A program made the position numbers and the translations under genes. Below, in pieces: positions 24,596-37,490 of a stretch of DNA of 64,000 nt; positions within the stretch are counted from its first letter, which is position 1; the number at the start of each line of letters is the position of its first letter. A model generated the notes under the pieces. It ran no database searches. It saw nothing but the letters and a program-made list of their open reading frames with translations, and was not told the DNA's origin. The DNA is from Amphirosellinia nigrospora (taxonomy: Eukaryota; Ascomycota; Sordariomycetes; Xylariales; Xylariaceae), in the NCBI GenBank assembly GCA_004123355.1, contig SCHM01000001.1, positions 12,162,193 to 12,226,192 on the forward strand, in the 5' to 3' direction.

Positions 24596-26840
24596 GTCGT
24601 CTAACGAATACAGTGACGCGACCGGTGCTTCGCGGCAGGGTTGTGCCAGGATACCTTAGTGTAGAATAATAAGAGTAATAATGTTAGTGTTATGGCCTAG
24701 TAAACGAGGTTTAAGTAGCTCTGGTGTTTGAATTGAAGGGCTAGGCTAAGACAGAAGCTTGGACAAATCAGAGTCGCGTTCTGGCGTTAAGAATGGGGGG
24801 AGCGTGTTGTCAAGGGGCAACGCACCTACCTCTCCCTGAACAGTCCCCTAAACTTATTACAGGGGCAAACGCTCGCCACAAATACCTCCCTAAGCCACTA
24901 ACGAAGCCACATATAAATGCCCCTCTCCTTCATTCAATGCACACTCCTCTCATCACAAAAAGTTAAGTCCACAGTTAATAACCTCAGCATCAATGTAGGT
25001 AGCTAGAAGGTATCGCCAATTAGGTACTAATATGTCGACGAATTCCCCAGCGAATTTGTCAATTATAATGGGTACTTAGAGCCCAAAGGTACTACAAGTG
25101 GTATCAACCGAGAGAGCCTTCACTACATTAAGCCTGTGAAAGCTTGTTTATATCTAGACGTCAAATGCACCAAAACATCGTCCTAGCATCCCCAGTCTGC
25201 ATGACTATCGATTATGGCAACCATATATCATTGTTCCTGTCTCTAGGCTAGTTTTTCCCTCGAAAGCTCGTTGGCGGATCGCCCCTTTGTTCACATAAAA
25301 GGTTGCAACCCCCTATCCGAATAGACGGTCTCATTAAATAGAACTAATATTAAATGCCCCATCAAACTCGGCCGACAATTATAATCGCCTATTCATAACT
25401 GATACACACCTTAATCACGGGGGCCTTTATTTCGTACGTTATTATGAGCAATCAGTCTGAGAAGTAGCGTTCATCATCCAGTCCTCTAATCCCGGTGGAT
25501 TAGCCTGCACATAACACCAGTAATCTATACTGCTGGATTGTATCGCCATCGTCAAGTCAAACAACCCCATCCATAAATTAAAGTTCCATAAAAATCGTTT
25601 ATTTTAATTTTAGAGCAGCAAACACGAAACAAGAAAGTAAAAAACGCTGTATTTGAGTCACTAAAACAGCAAACTCACAGCCTCGGCAGTGCTATCGCCA
25701 CCCTGTAGCTGACTATTACAGCCTCACCAGTATTGACAAAGGGACATTGATCTCTGTATATAGCAGGGGATAGCCCATGAGTGGTATTAGGACCATCACC
25801 CCAACAATAAATGTCAAACTGTACCCTATTTGTCACTCACACGAAGATCCTGAGAACTAATTCCTTGTTTCCTTGGGAACGTACGAAGCATAAACCCCTT
25901 GTAACTATATTCTAGAATACCAACTTTAAGTTCTATTGCAATAGAGAAGGAGGAGAGAGACTAGGCTTAGTTTTTGCACTCTCTTGAGAGACCTTACTTG
26001 ATGCCAACATGTACTTCCGTAATATTCGGACATAATCCCCCGCCCCCCCACCCCTTTTAAACAAACAAACAAACCGCTAAAGATAGGAGTTTGATTTTCT
26101 ACCAGTTCTAGGTAGCCATCGTGTTGTAGTTAGTGGGGTGTCTCTTTGTTGCGTGATCTACATCACTCTCAAGATACTTACTCTAGCCACAAATATCGAC
26201 TAACCCATATCGCTCATCAAATATCATACGACCATGGATATGACATCATTGCTATCTCTGACAGGAGATACGAGAAAAGGACAGTACAAGCAAGCAGATA
26301 GAAACTCGCAACTTGATAAGTAAGTTTGTACATCCCAGCCTTGACAATAAGAAATTGTAGTTAAGGGAATCTTCCATTGCGTTAACGAAGCCATGAAGGC
26401 CTCGTTCCCTTATAAGCCCAAGCAGCTCTGTCGGGAATTTTGTCTGCAGGAGATCAGGAGAATAAAGGCGGACTCCAAGCTACAGGCCTTGTATGATTTG
26501 TTTCGGTCATCTGATAACCTGGACAACTACAAGTCTTCAATCGACATGTCGGAACAAGAATGAAACCATCGTTGAGTGTTCAGTTCGATATATAGCGATA
26601 TACCTAAAGAATTTGTATCGATATGCAATATATACTGGATACCATTCCCGGACCAAAAGAAGTATATACAATGAATAATAGAGACTAGGAGTCCCATTCG
26701 AGTGCAGAAGCTTTTCGCGCCCAGATATGCAAGAGCCTAAAACATCCCAGAACCCTTCCCTGCTCCGCTCATATCATCCTCATGAACCCCCATCCCAGCC
26801 GTTATCCCTATCGTCAGAAACATGTTGTATGGGTTTCCCC

Positions 26841-28131
26841 TTAATCGGACCAGCCACCGGCGGTGATGCGGATCTTCGTGGGCTAGGGCCAGAGATGGAA
26901 CCGGAAGCGTTCTCTCCCTCGGGGTTGACGTCGTCATATGAGAAAGCGTAGCCAATGTTGTCCGTCTCGTAGTTATGAACGATGCGGGCATAGTGGCTCG
27001 TCGGGTCGGTAGTGTAGTAGCTGGTGGAAGGCAGGCTGGGCTGAGTGTTGCCGCCATCAAGGAGGAGGGTGCTGCGGGTGAAGGCAGCGCAGAGGCGGGC
27101 CACGACGGACTTGTGGAGATCTGGGTCGCCGCCGATGACGGCGAAGGGGCCGGAGTTGCAGCCGTAGATATCGGCAATAGTGGGCTTGGGTAGCCACGGT
27201 TGTCGCCGGCGCAGTTGAGAGTGTCGTCAGTGACACGGCAGGCAACTTTGCCGGCATCGGACTGTGTGTCGATGGTGAGGTCCTCGTTGGCATACTTGGA
27301 CCAGACCTGGTCAATGTACGAGCTGTAGTAGTCTGCCTGCCAGGTGGGGTTGCTGGCGATCATGAGGTTGGGGGATAGAGCGCGGAGCGTCTCGCCGGCT
27401 GCGTTCGTCATGCAAAGCTGGTTCATCCAGCGTTGTCCTTGCCGTTCTGAGTATTGAGGTCATTGCAGATGTTGTCAACTGCGCCTGAACTAGACCCTTG
27501 ACTGTCTGGGTGTCGCCAGAACTAAAAGTCACAGCCATACCCATCGAAATTCCTACCCAGTCGACGTAGCTGATGTTGGAGTAGATGCTGCCATCCTGCC
27601 AGTTGAATTCGACGAAACCCCATTTGATACCGGCGGAGGGATCCGAGGGTTCGAAACTGAGGGCTCGACGATAACCGTCTTGCCCAGGTCATTGACGAGA
27701 GTGTAGAACGAGAGCTCTCCCTCAGACACCAGATACGAGAAGAGATGAGGAAGTCTGGGATTGTGAGTGTGGTGGTTGATCCCATACCCCAAGCGCAGTT
27801 TTGTAGTTGCCCTGGACAGGGACTGGGATCGCCGAGCCGCCGGCGTCGGGGTAGAAGAAGCTTCCATCTGGTCCAACGAAGCAAGCAACACCGTTGGTGT
27901 CTGTACCAGTGATATACAGGTACATCTGGCTCGTGCCGAAATTGTTGACGAGGTCGACTTGCAGAGGGTTGCTCCCCGCAGCAGCTTGCACCTTGGATGT
28001 ACTGTTGATAGTATTGTATTCCGTGAGCACGATATCCTTAGCAGTTCCCGGATGGACGACAAGGGGACGAGCTAGTGAGCCGTGATAAAGGCGGCAACAG
28101 AGGCCGCGGCCAGCCCGAATAGTCCACGCAT
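26841..28131 (-). CDS. Secreted GH64 beta-1,3-glucanase
   Basis: Glycoside hydrolase family 64 enzyme (thaumatin-like fold), which cleaves beta-1,3-glucan, a component of fungal cell walls. The ATG at 28131 opens a signal peptide (MRGLFGLAAASVAAF). Recognisable blocks in order: LVNNFGTSQMYLYITGTDTNG, FVGPDGSFFYP, TTTLTIPDFLISSRIW, SEGELSFYTLVNDLGKT, KWGFVEFNW, SNISYVDWVGISMGMAVTF, WSKYANEDLTIDTQ, CRVTDDTLNCAGDNRGY, ADIYGCNSGPFAV, ARLCAAFTRSTLLLDGGN, YAFSYDDVNPEG and the end TKIRITAGGWSD with TAA at 26841. These lie in different frames because eight one-base losses, mostly in C, G or T runs, are present. Allowing one base at each gives exactly 433 codons without introns. I read these as sequencing losses, not decay. 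Role could be wall remodelling or attack on other fungi. Confidence 0.85.
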
Positions 28132-31100
28132 TTTGCCAACTACAGATGTTGATCAACAATATGTGCAGAGCAAGTCTCAAATAAAAGGGGTACACGGTAC
28201 GCCCAATGAAAGAATGACAAACTGACTAGGCAGCAAGGAATGGCAGTTCAAAGATAGAACTGGCTGAGAACTCACAATGAGGCCGGGAGTGGTGGTTAGA
28301 AGACTGGTTGGATCGAGGAAGGATGCCCTTCATTATATACATTCCCGGCCCCGGCCTCAAAGTGCTACATCCTCAGGAGCCGCCACCGCTTGTGTGTCGT
28401 GATCCCTTGAGTATTCAGCGAAACGTTACGGGCCATCTAAGCAGAGTACTATTTTGGACGCCGCAAATGGTGAAAACGTGGTCCCTGACGTTCAGGCCTT
28501 ACCTTCCTGTTCCGGCCAGGGGGAGTCTTCTGATTTGAAACTGCCAGTTGGTAGCCATGATATTGCTGTGTGGCGGGTCATGGCAGAAAAGGCAATACCC
28601 TGGTCAGTACCTGGTCCTGCCCTGGTTACTAAGATTGCGCTAGACAAGGGTAGCATTTAGAGGATCTTCCGGGAGACATGGGGTCATCGGGAGTCAGTCC
28701 AAAAGCAGATTAAGAAAGGATCTGGGGAATAAGGTCAAGTGAACGGCTATCGTGGGTATAAATCAAGAAAGTCCGGAGAACCTCCGTAGACACATGCCAC
28801 AAACCTGGCGCTGGTTGACCTGCCTGGACTAGTTACAAGCGGCGGACGGTCGTCGCAAGTAACAACTGACCAATGAGATGCTTTGTCAAATGCCTGTTCT
28901 GGATGTGGAGAAATTGAAGTTCCATGTTGCTACATCCTACCTTGTTGTCGACCAACTTTTTAGTGGATTCTTTATGCGAGTAGGTAGTACGAACAATTAC
29001 AAGACCAAATCATTCCAAGAGAATCCAGCCTCATGTGATTTTGCACCAACATGCGGCAGTCTATGGTGACTCGAGAGTTAGACGAAGGCGAATATAACTC
29101 CAATTCGTGATTGCACTGCCATCAACGTCTTAAGTCCTTGATCAAATCTTACACAGAAGGCCAATTGCCAGCTTCTGGGAAGAGACATAATTGATCTTGT
29201 TTCTCGTCCCCAATCTACGCCCGGTGACACACCGCGTGGCAGAAGACATGCAGGGTACGTACGTCCATCGAGATTTAAGGTTGCCAAGCGATAGCCCCGA
29301 GAGATTCAGGCTTATTGCAACATTAAAGGTTGCGGCATGCGTACTTTGAACCGTGTATTCAAAAATCCCACACGCAACACCTACTCCATTGCAGCCGAAT
29401 ATAATCCATAATTCTCCATGAGTGATACGTAATCCCGCCAGAAGCAAACGGCCCGTCTTTGCAGCTGTAATACGTAACAGTAGACTAACTGAAAACAATG
29501 TCATTTGAACGTGTGCTTTCCTTAATTGTGGAGCTCGAGGTATAATATAAACCATACTATTGGTTCACACTGATCTGGTAGTAAGTCTCATATAAATCGG
29601 TTGTATCTAGCCCTAGTTGTGTATGATAATCTACACTACCTAGTGGTTGGGTGGTTCCAGGTTCTTAGGTTCCTACTTTGATGCTAGAGAGGGGCCTAAC
29701 TTGGAATCGGATGGAAGTAATGTCCAAAGTTATACCATGAGAATGATTTATGTGATAAGAAAACTCTCGATTAGAGCTTTAACCTAGTATATTGCAGTAT
29801 TTCATGTTGTTAACTATACTGGTTGGCGAAGAAAAACCAACTTGATGCTAGGCTTGCTTAGCCTTGACACTTAAATGGATCCGTTTCGGAATGTTTTCAG
29901 CACCATGCTTATATTGGGTAGGTGGCCAATTGATGCATAAGTGACAGTCTGACTGCCTAGAGGTATCTTTTACGCTAGATTTTCATAGGGCCACTTCCAT
30001 GGTATAGGACGGGCGTTGGTGGATATGTTTAGACAAAACGCTTGCTACCTACTATCCCAATATGAATAAGCCTATAGGTGTAGTAGGCACTTTGAAGACG
30101 GAGACTCTTTCACCGAAGATGCCTACTGTACTCAGTTCCATGCCTGCAATTTTCCAAAGGCGTTCTCTATTCTCTCATTGGATCCTTTCTAAATATGTGA
30201 ATGAGCCTAGATTAATTCATAGTCTTACCCTCCGGCGGTTGTTGTTTCTCTTCATACCATGTTATAGAAACGTGTTGGTGTTGCGGGATGCTACGCTAAA
30301 TTGGACTAAATCGGTAAAGATCGGCCCAGCAGGGCGTTCGGTTCCATTCTACAAGCTTGTTCTGCACGACACGCATGTGTGCCAGGTAATGGGCGTCGAT
30401 CCCTTCCGGGTTGCGACAATATGCAAGGGACAGATTCAAAAATGGGGAATTTTACCCACACCTCCTTCACAAGCGCTTTACCTAATATGCCAGCTGCTCA
30501 ACTCTAGTGGCCAGGGCATGACCAGGGATTGTCCCCAGCTAATCTCTCTCTCACTACGGTCAGCTCTTTTTAGCTGAGCGGCATACTACACTAAGTCTGT
30601 GATGGGCCGATTATAGGAAAGGATGGTGGTGGAGCCCACGGCCACGGCGTTTCTATTGAAACACAGGTGCTGCTGGGTGTCTCTGATATAGTTTAATGAA
30701 AGGAATGCTTGTTGATGCCGTTGTAAGCTACCGATTGGCCCACAAACGCGCTGAACACCATGCGATAATCATATCGCCCTGCCACTCACGAACGAGGCGT
30801 GAGCCCGGGCGAAACGAGGCTTGGCCATGTGGAGGGAAAACAAATGTAGTCACAGGAAACGCTTGGCGATGCTACGAGATCTCAAAACCGTAGCTAAGTA
30901 AATCACTAGCCCGGGTCACGAACTCAGCTTCGACTGGGCATCGTCATATTAATCGCTGCTAAACAATCTCGAGCATCACTCTCAATAGTATACACGAATG
31001 CCGGCTGACTACCCCATACCTATATGGCCCGCATATGCCGCTCTTGTTACCCTGTCCTGTTCCTGCGCGTCCCGGGCAGTGTTACCAGTTTCGTTTGAAA

Positions 31101-34100
31101 GGGCGCCTAGATGAACCAAGGGCAAGAGGATTCAGCCGCCGAGTTACTGCCGAAAGCGCTACAACTAGCGAAGTCCTGCCTCTTATGGACATACTATACC
31201 GAGAGCCAGCCTTCGCTTTAAGTTATAATAAGAGGATCGACACCCATTCTTGCCCGTAAAAGACAGTAGTGATTGAAGTTATCACCAAGTCCGTTCTTGC
31301 TTTCGGACTTAGCCTGCAGCTCTCCAGGTCAAGTAGGTAACGCTTAGAAGCAACCAACTTACGAAGTCACAGCCGAGGCATTTGGACGGCGCTCACAACT
31401 TTGAGGGACGGCCAGCTCCCAGCTCCTCTAGGCCTCGGAGCGGCAAAGTCGCGAACGCTGAGGCGTACTGGAGTCGCTAAGAATACCTATACCGGCATTT
31501 GCTCCTTGGACCCCATTGACCTCTGACAGAATTCGAGGAAGAGGAATCGATCCACTCCCAGAACAACACAACCCTAGTCCCCTCAATTGGGCGGCGGAGA
31601 CCCCACGGGATCGCAAGCACTTTTTCCCTCCTTTCCGTTCCCCGTTCGCATCGGACAAGTACGTGCGAGGCCGTGCGCAATCAGACCATGGCGGACATCT
31701 TGCGACAATTCAATGCGATAACTCGCCATCAATCACCGACTACTCTTCTCGTCCGCGTAACGTCGCAACTCCGCCATGCAGCGCCTATGAATCGAGACGG
31801 CAGGTAACTCTACAATTCGGCCGCATGTCGGTATTCTTCGTGTATTCCGACATGAACCGGATCCATCTGGGAGTCTTTCCACGACTTGCAATCCGGGTAG
31901 GCGGGGTGTCGTGGGGATCGCAGGGGTAGTCAAGCATCCACAATGCCACTAACTATCTCTTCCCATGCCACGCATTAGTAGCAGGTGTCAAGACGCCATC
32001 TACGCGCGGCCGAACATGGAGGTCAAGCTCGGACTTTAGGCGCAGGTGGAGGTCCACAGATAACAACCTCACCTGCTTCATCAGGCCTCATTCCGGCTCG
32101 TGACCATCACAGATTGTACACGACGTAGCCCACGGACACCTCACTCGAGATATCTGAAGACCAGTAGCCTAGGGTGTCGCGCCTGTCTCGGTTTATTAAT
32201 CCCGCCGTCGGTGAGATCGCATCCATACCACGATCTCGACCAGATTCTCGACTTGCTTGTGCCGATAAATCGGTCTATCTAGGCACGCTCTAGTTCAATG
32301 CCAGTTGTCTGTCAAGGTCGCACCCCCATTCCATTCTCTTGACTGTTCGAAGCAAGAAACTGCCGATAATCGAGACGCCTTAACCGAATGGCGGTTATGA
32401 GCTACCTCGCGAGACGAAGCCTGTGTGGCGGCGCGAGCAACGATGTACTAATCTCCGCAGCAGGCTTTTGGCAACACGATCGCATCGTCTCGTTGTGCCG
32501 CCTGGTGATTACCCAAAATCGTCAGGACTTATTGTTGCTCCTCTGCTGTTTGTTGTCGGCAATTTATGCAGCACTGACTCGACCGCATAGAGTTCATTAT
32601 ATGCATGTCGCGGAGGTGCACCTGCAGAAATCATCGTGATTTCAGAGCTCGGAAAAGAAAGAAAAGCACAATGCGCTTTTTCGACTTGGTTGCATGGTTA
32701 TTTTCTTGGAGACGTTTTGTTTCCGAAGAATGGACCGCTAGGCTTACGTACGTAGATCCAGACGCGTGGTGGGTGGCGATGATGTCAGACCCCAAATCTG
32801 CGTGAAGTTCAGGCGCAATGACGTATTTATCAATCAAATGCAACTTGGAATATAGCTACAACACAAGTTTCTAAATAAGGTAATGAGGACTATATATAAT
32901 TAGGTCTTATTTAGTTTACATTAATCTTGTGTAAGTTGGGGGAACGAGTGGATTTTCCAAGCATCCGTGCACGCGATAAATGTCAAGCACCGATGAACGC
33001 TTTATAATCAATAAACGTTTGGGATCGCGAACGTTTAAGTATATTAGGGCTACCTCCAAAAGATTACAGCCAGAATGGCAGTCACAATATGAACATCACC
33101 TGCTTCTAGGAGCCTGATCACCCGAAAAATATCCGTTACGGGTTGTAAAGACTCAGCTATATCAACTCTGCTTAATCCAGTTCGCTTGTAATCCTGTTAT
33201 AATACGACCCTTCTATCAATACCAGCGGCATGTAGTCTCTCGAACATATTTCGTGTGAGACAATGCCATGGGTGCAGGGGTATGAATGAAAGATTTTCCT
33301 CAGCCCTGGAATCCGATGCAGAGTAGCAAGTGTCGCGAACCTAGATGCCCAAATATGTGTGATCTCAACATTATATTCCTTATCGGCCTCGAAAAACGTA
33401 CCCTCCACAGCGGCTTATAGCCGCCTGTACAACATCAAGCCGTTAATGGTACCAGGAAAGTAACCAAATAGCTACTGATGGAGTCTATTTGATACTCGTA
33501 TGTGGCACAGGGCCAGATCCCCTGACGTTCTGGGTCTAGATGCGTTCAGTCCGCCGCAGAGAATTTATGCGAGAGCTGACTAGGCTTTGTGTCCAAAATA
33601 TTACGGTAATAGGCGCGAAATCTCACGGTCAAAGGAGGCGACTTACCATCAAATGTAATTGAATCGTGGACTGGGATTTAATACATATAATGACACGACT
33701 GCGAGACTTCGTACGAGGCTTCGACTTTCAGCTTGCCCAGGTTCACATAATTTCTTACGATATACCGAGACAGTTATACAAGACTAACGCCATATCCAGA
33801 TTAGGCAGTGAGAAGCGAGGCTTTCGGAGCCTATAAGCTGTAGAGCTCTGGCACTTGGCTTTAAAAATGGGGTTCGGTTTTTTCGTGCTTCATTTGACTC
33901 CACAGAATGTCAGTGGAATTTGTACCCAAGCTCTTGTGTCATGATGCTGTCACTGATACGTGCTATCAATGATCCCTTAAATCCTCCGATGCCGGTGATC
34001 GTTTGTGTAGAATGGACCAGGAGACAAGCCCCTTGCGCAACAATAAGAATCAACATACGCGTATACTTGAGGATTCTCGTCTTTGTGACATGGATCGGGT

Positions 34101-35213
34101 GCGATATGAGATCGGCGAGAAAGTGTTCGCTGACATGGAGGGCGGAGGGCAGGGGTGACCTTTTACATCGGCTTATGTAAATGCTTCCTTGAAAGTAGAC
34201 GTGTGAAGGGAGGTTCGAGGGTTGGCTCCTCAGTGAATTCCCAGTAGGGAGTAGTCGTTTGGTGATGTCTTCGACGCTATGGTTAACCAGACAGGGTGTG
34301 TCAGTAAACTGCGCATCTTAAAATAACATGATATTGTGACTTAAGTAGGGAATCGCTGCATCAGGACGTATGTGATTCTCATTTGGTAGGTTGGCTTGCA
34401 GCTAACCTATAACCTCGACCAGAGTGATTCCTTTCTTAGACATCATGTGTAAAGCGACTATATAAACATTTGCATATTGTGTAAGTTGGGATACAATGAG
34501 GCCCGTTGTAGGAAGGCATACTTCTCTGAGATGTTTGAGATGTTCGACGGTATGGATTACCTGTGGGTATATTTGGAGACATTTCGCATGAATGGATCCT
34601 CAGGTGCTAGGACACTGAGGAGTGAGATGGCTACGATTAATGGAAGAAACTCTGTTGTCTGTATGCAACAAGAAATTTTCTCTAATTACTTTTTAATCGA
34701 AGGGATTTGATATTTGGTACGTTCAAGTCTATCATATCGACGTTATTGTGAGATGGATGAGAAATGGTAAAGTTAGATGAGAAAAGGGGAGTAGGATGGG
34801 CTAGAGGAAACAAGAATAGTCTACCCTTAGTACTAAAAGGCTCACTTTTTTGGCCGTTTGTAATGGTACGTAATGATATGTGTGTTTCCGAACAGTCACA
34901 CAGTCCAAGGCCCGTGGACAGAGGTGTCACGCACCCGAGGTGGGTGATTTGCTGGCTGCTCGCCTTTCGCCATACTTGTTTAAATTAGAAGGACATATTC
35001 TATCTACATTGTAGTATCTGTCAAACCGTGAAGGGGCGCTACTGGGTTAATTGGATAAGGGACAAGAGTGGTTTTAGTGCGCTCGTGGAAGTTGCCTTCG
35101 ACGGCTTCTCGAACATGGTACCATGAGCCCATGTCATCCTAAATTCAAGAAAAGGACTAATCATGGCTATTCATAGCATTGGTTTTTATTTCTTGCTAAA
35201 TACTGTTGAAGGC
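28132..35213. other. 7-kb gene desert
   Basis: The longest gene-free stretch in the window. The left end holds the GH64 promoter (a TATATAA-like element lies near 28333). Several frames of 60-171 codons occur (29142-29555 minus, 30062-30577 plus, 31516-31929 plus, 33172-33408 minus, 34477-34710 plus), but none shows a recognisable domain, a plausible splice partner or coding-like composition. No tRNA, rRNA or transposon ends were seen. Highly eroded repeats cannot be excluded by eye. Confidence 0.5.
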
Positions 35214-36954
35214 TTAAGAACTGATGCCCTTGTACCCACTGATTGAGATTCTACATGGGAAATTCCCTCGGGGGTGCGCCGAACCTGATTCGATCAAGAA
35301 TGCCTTCTCGTTATATACGTGCGTGAGGTCAATCTTTTCGCCAGCGTAAACTTCATCGTAACACTCTGTAAAGTCAAATTCTCTAGTGACCAAGGCTAGA
35401 AATGCGCGCAGCTCCTTCATGACAAACCCCTGGCCCGTACAGTTCCTCACGCCTATCTCGAAGATGCGCCAGGCGCCTTTTGGCGGGTAAAGCTCGTGTC
35501 CCGGTCCGACGAGGAATCGTTCGGGCAGGAATTCAAGGGGACGCGGCCAGGTGTCGGGATTTCGCATCATGGCCACATGGTTGATCTGAACCAGTATGCC
35601 TCGGTGGGATACTGCATCCCGTCGTTTCCGTTGAGCACGAGATCCTTGCACCCCTGGCGAACACCGGCAGCTGCCGGGAAAAGTCTCATTGTCTCCTTGA
35701 TAACGGCATTTGTGTAAGGGAGAGAGTTCAAAATGGACGGGTTTTCAACGATCTGCCCGGGACAAGCCTCCGTGTTTCGTCCAAATACCTCGTCGTGTTC
35801 CGAGCGGAGCTTCGCCAGGACCTCCGGATGCTTCCATATCAAGTAACATAATGATATCATTGTACTGGAAGTCGAATCGTACCCGGCGAAGAAAAACAGG
35901 CGTAGCTGTGCGCATAGCATGGTCATGAATTCTCCGTCGACGGAACTCGACTGCTGGCGTCCCGGTTGGGAGAAATAGTCTGCGAGAACGCGGTCTAGCA
36001 TAGCGCTCGAGGCAAATTCGTCGCCCAAGCTTTTCGCAGCCTTCAAGGCAGCTGTGCGCTTCTTTACTTGAGCCTGGATTTGTTGATCAAGCATCCGGCT
36101 GTTACCAACTTTTTAAAGATCGAAGAGGGTTTAGCTGACCTAGGTTTCTACTACATCATTCTCGGTGAACTTGAGATCAAGCTGGCGGAGCATGGCCTGA
36201 GAAAGTGGATGAGAACTCGATGTCTGGTTTTTTAGCTCGGCGTTGAATATTACGCGCCCGATAATGTCGTTCATGAATGTGAGCGTTAAGGATCCCAATT
36301 GCACTATATCTTTGAGCTGACTCTTTTGCCGCAGAATGTCACGAAATATGAGCATTTCCTCCATGATAGCAGGGAGGGCGGCATCTAGGTTATTATTGTT
36401 AAAAAAGGGTAGGAAGATGTCATGATCTCGCCTCCATTCAACTCCATTCTGGGTGAAAAGATTGACTCCTCTGCGCCCGGAGATGGGCGCAAACCAACGC
36501 GAAAGCGTCGGCGGCTTCACGCTTCCTGTCCACTCGTGGCTGGTGGCCTGGTTCGCAAGCCGATAATCCGTCAAGACGAGAAGCGGATCAGCCAAGGGCC
36601 ACGGATCGAAATAGTAGGCTTCCGCGTTCAGCTTGGTTGCCAGCCGGTTTGTAACATAGGCACTGTGCGCGCCATGGGGTAGCTCCTCTGATGCGGCTTT
36701 TGCTTCTAGGAGATGGCCCATGATAAAGCTGTGAGGAGGCACAGGCTTGAAGCGGACAAAGTACGAACAGGTTAGTTCTCTACCCCTACGGAAGTTTGGG
36801 TTTATGGATACTAGACTCACCTTACCGGCCTTCTGTAGCCTCCTGATGTAGCTTCGAGTTTGCCAGAAATTGGCGAGGAACGTAAACACACGCACGGCCA
36901 CTACTGCAAGGACGACCCCTACGGATGCCTGCAAGAGTGGTGATATGGCTCCAT
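35214..36954 (-). CDS. Cytochrome P450 monooxygenase
   Basis: Membrane-anchored microsomal P450 that inserts oxygen into an unknown substrate. Exons: about 36954-36821, 36745-36140 and 36108-35214, about 545 aa. The N-terminal anchor is VVLAVVAVRVFTFLANFW. Signature motifs are the I-helix FFFAGYDST, the K-helix KETMR (ExxR), FLPERF, and the heme loop FEIGVRNCTG with the Cys ligand. NSRMLDQQI after intron 2 fits the usual helix region. Overall it resembles CYP59-type fungal P450s, but I would not fix the family by eye. Three one-base losses are needed to close the exons (near 36931 in the anchor, near 36143 at the end of exon 2, and near 35612 before VQINHVAMMRNPDTW). It diverges from NOP9 over a 536-base shared upstream region. 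Confidence 0.85.
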
Positions 36955-37490
36955 GATGGCAGTTTTACCTAGTGTTAACGACGGCAAGTTGGTTCAAATT
37001 GTGTTTGTGCCATGAATGTGAACTGAGGGCAAGTGAAGACGAGACCTGAGCAATACTCATGTCATTTTATACAGCAAATCGATCTTCGTCTTAGCCTAGG
37101 TATTGGGATTGGGTTTAGAGGCTACCTTAGTGAGATATATGTATGTATTTACACTAAATTTGAACTTCATCAACTTTCACCTGTTAGCCCATTAGTACGG
37201 AGTAGACTGCGAAATTCGGACACTTAGCTCTAATAGGTAGGTAATATGTGGGTCTATAGGTGGTGTCCACCAAGTTACGCCCCCATTTCCTGCGCATGGC
37301 CTTATCGGCCCCTAGAGTGCTGCTTATCCAAAAAATTATTTTGGCGATGCCTGCCTACCTCATCTCATACCCCGGTATATAGAGTGTACAGCATACAGAG
37401 GCACTGCCTAGACCACCTGATATATCAACAACACACGCTGCGAGTGCACCGCGCCAATGCGCACGCGGTGATTAATACACACATTCACCA
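36955..37490. promoter_or_regulatory. Bidirectional promoter region between P450 and NOP9
   Basis: The two divergent genes share 536 bases. A TATAAAA on the minus strand serves the P450. TACCTA/TAGGTA motifs occur near 37218 and 37353. No TATA element is evident near the NOP9 start. Confidence 0.6.
37065..37071 (-). promoter_or_regulatory. TATA box of the P450 gene
   Basis: TATAAAA on the minus strand, about 111 bases upstream of the ATG at 36954. Confidence 0.45.

Larger units (their letters stand above)
24513..26840. other. AT-rich gene-free gap
   Basis: About 2.3 kb between the kinesin promoter and the 3' end of the GH64 gene. Apart from the palindrome and AC repeat next to the kinesin start, I see only AT-rich sequence with many stops in all frames. 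Confidence 0.6.

Noticed and set aside
26841-28131. GH64 gene as a pseudogene
   Set aside because: All eight shifts are single missing bases, mostly in homopolymers, no in-frame stop by substitution was seen, and allowing them gives an exact full-length protein. Sequencing loss is the simpler reading.
30062-30577. 171-codon open frame on the plus strand
   Set aside because: Random-looking composition, no recognisable motif and located in a gene desert.
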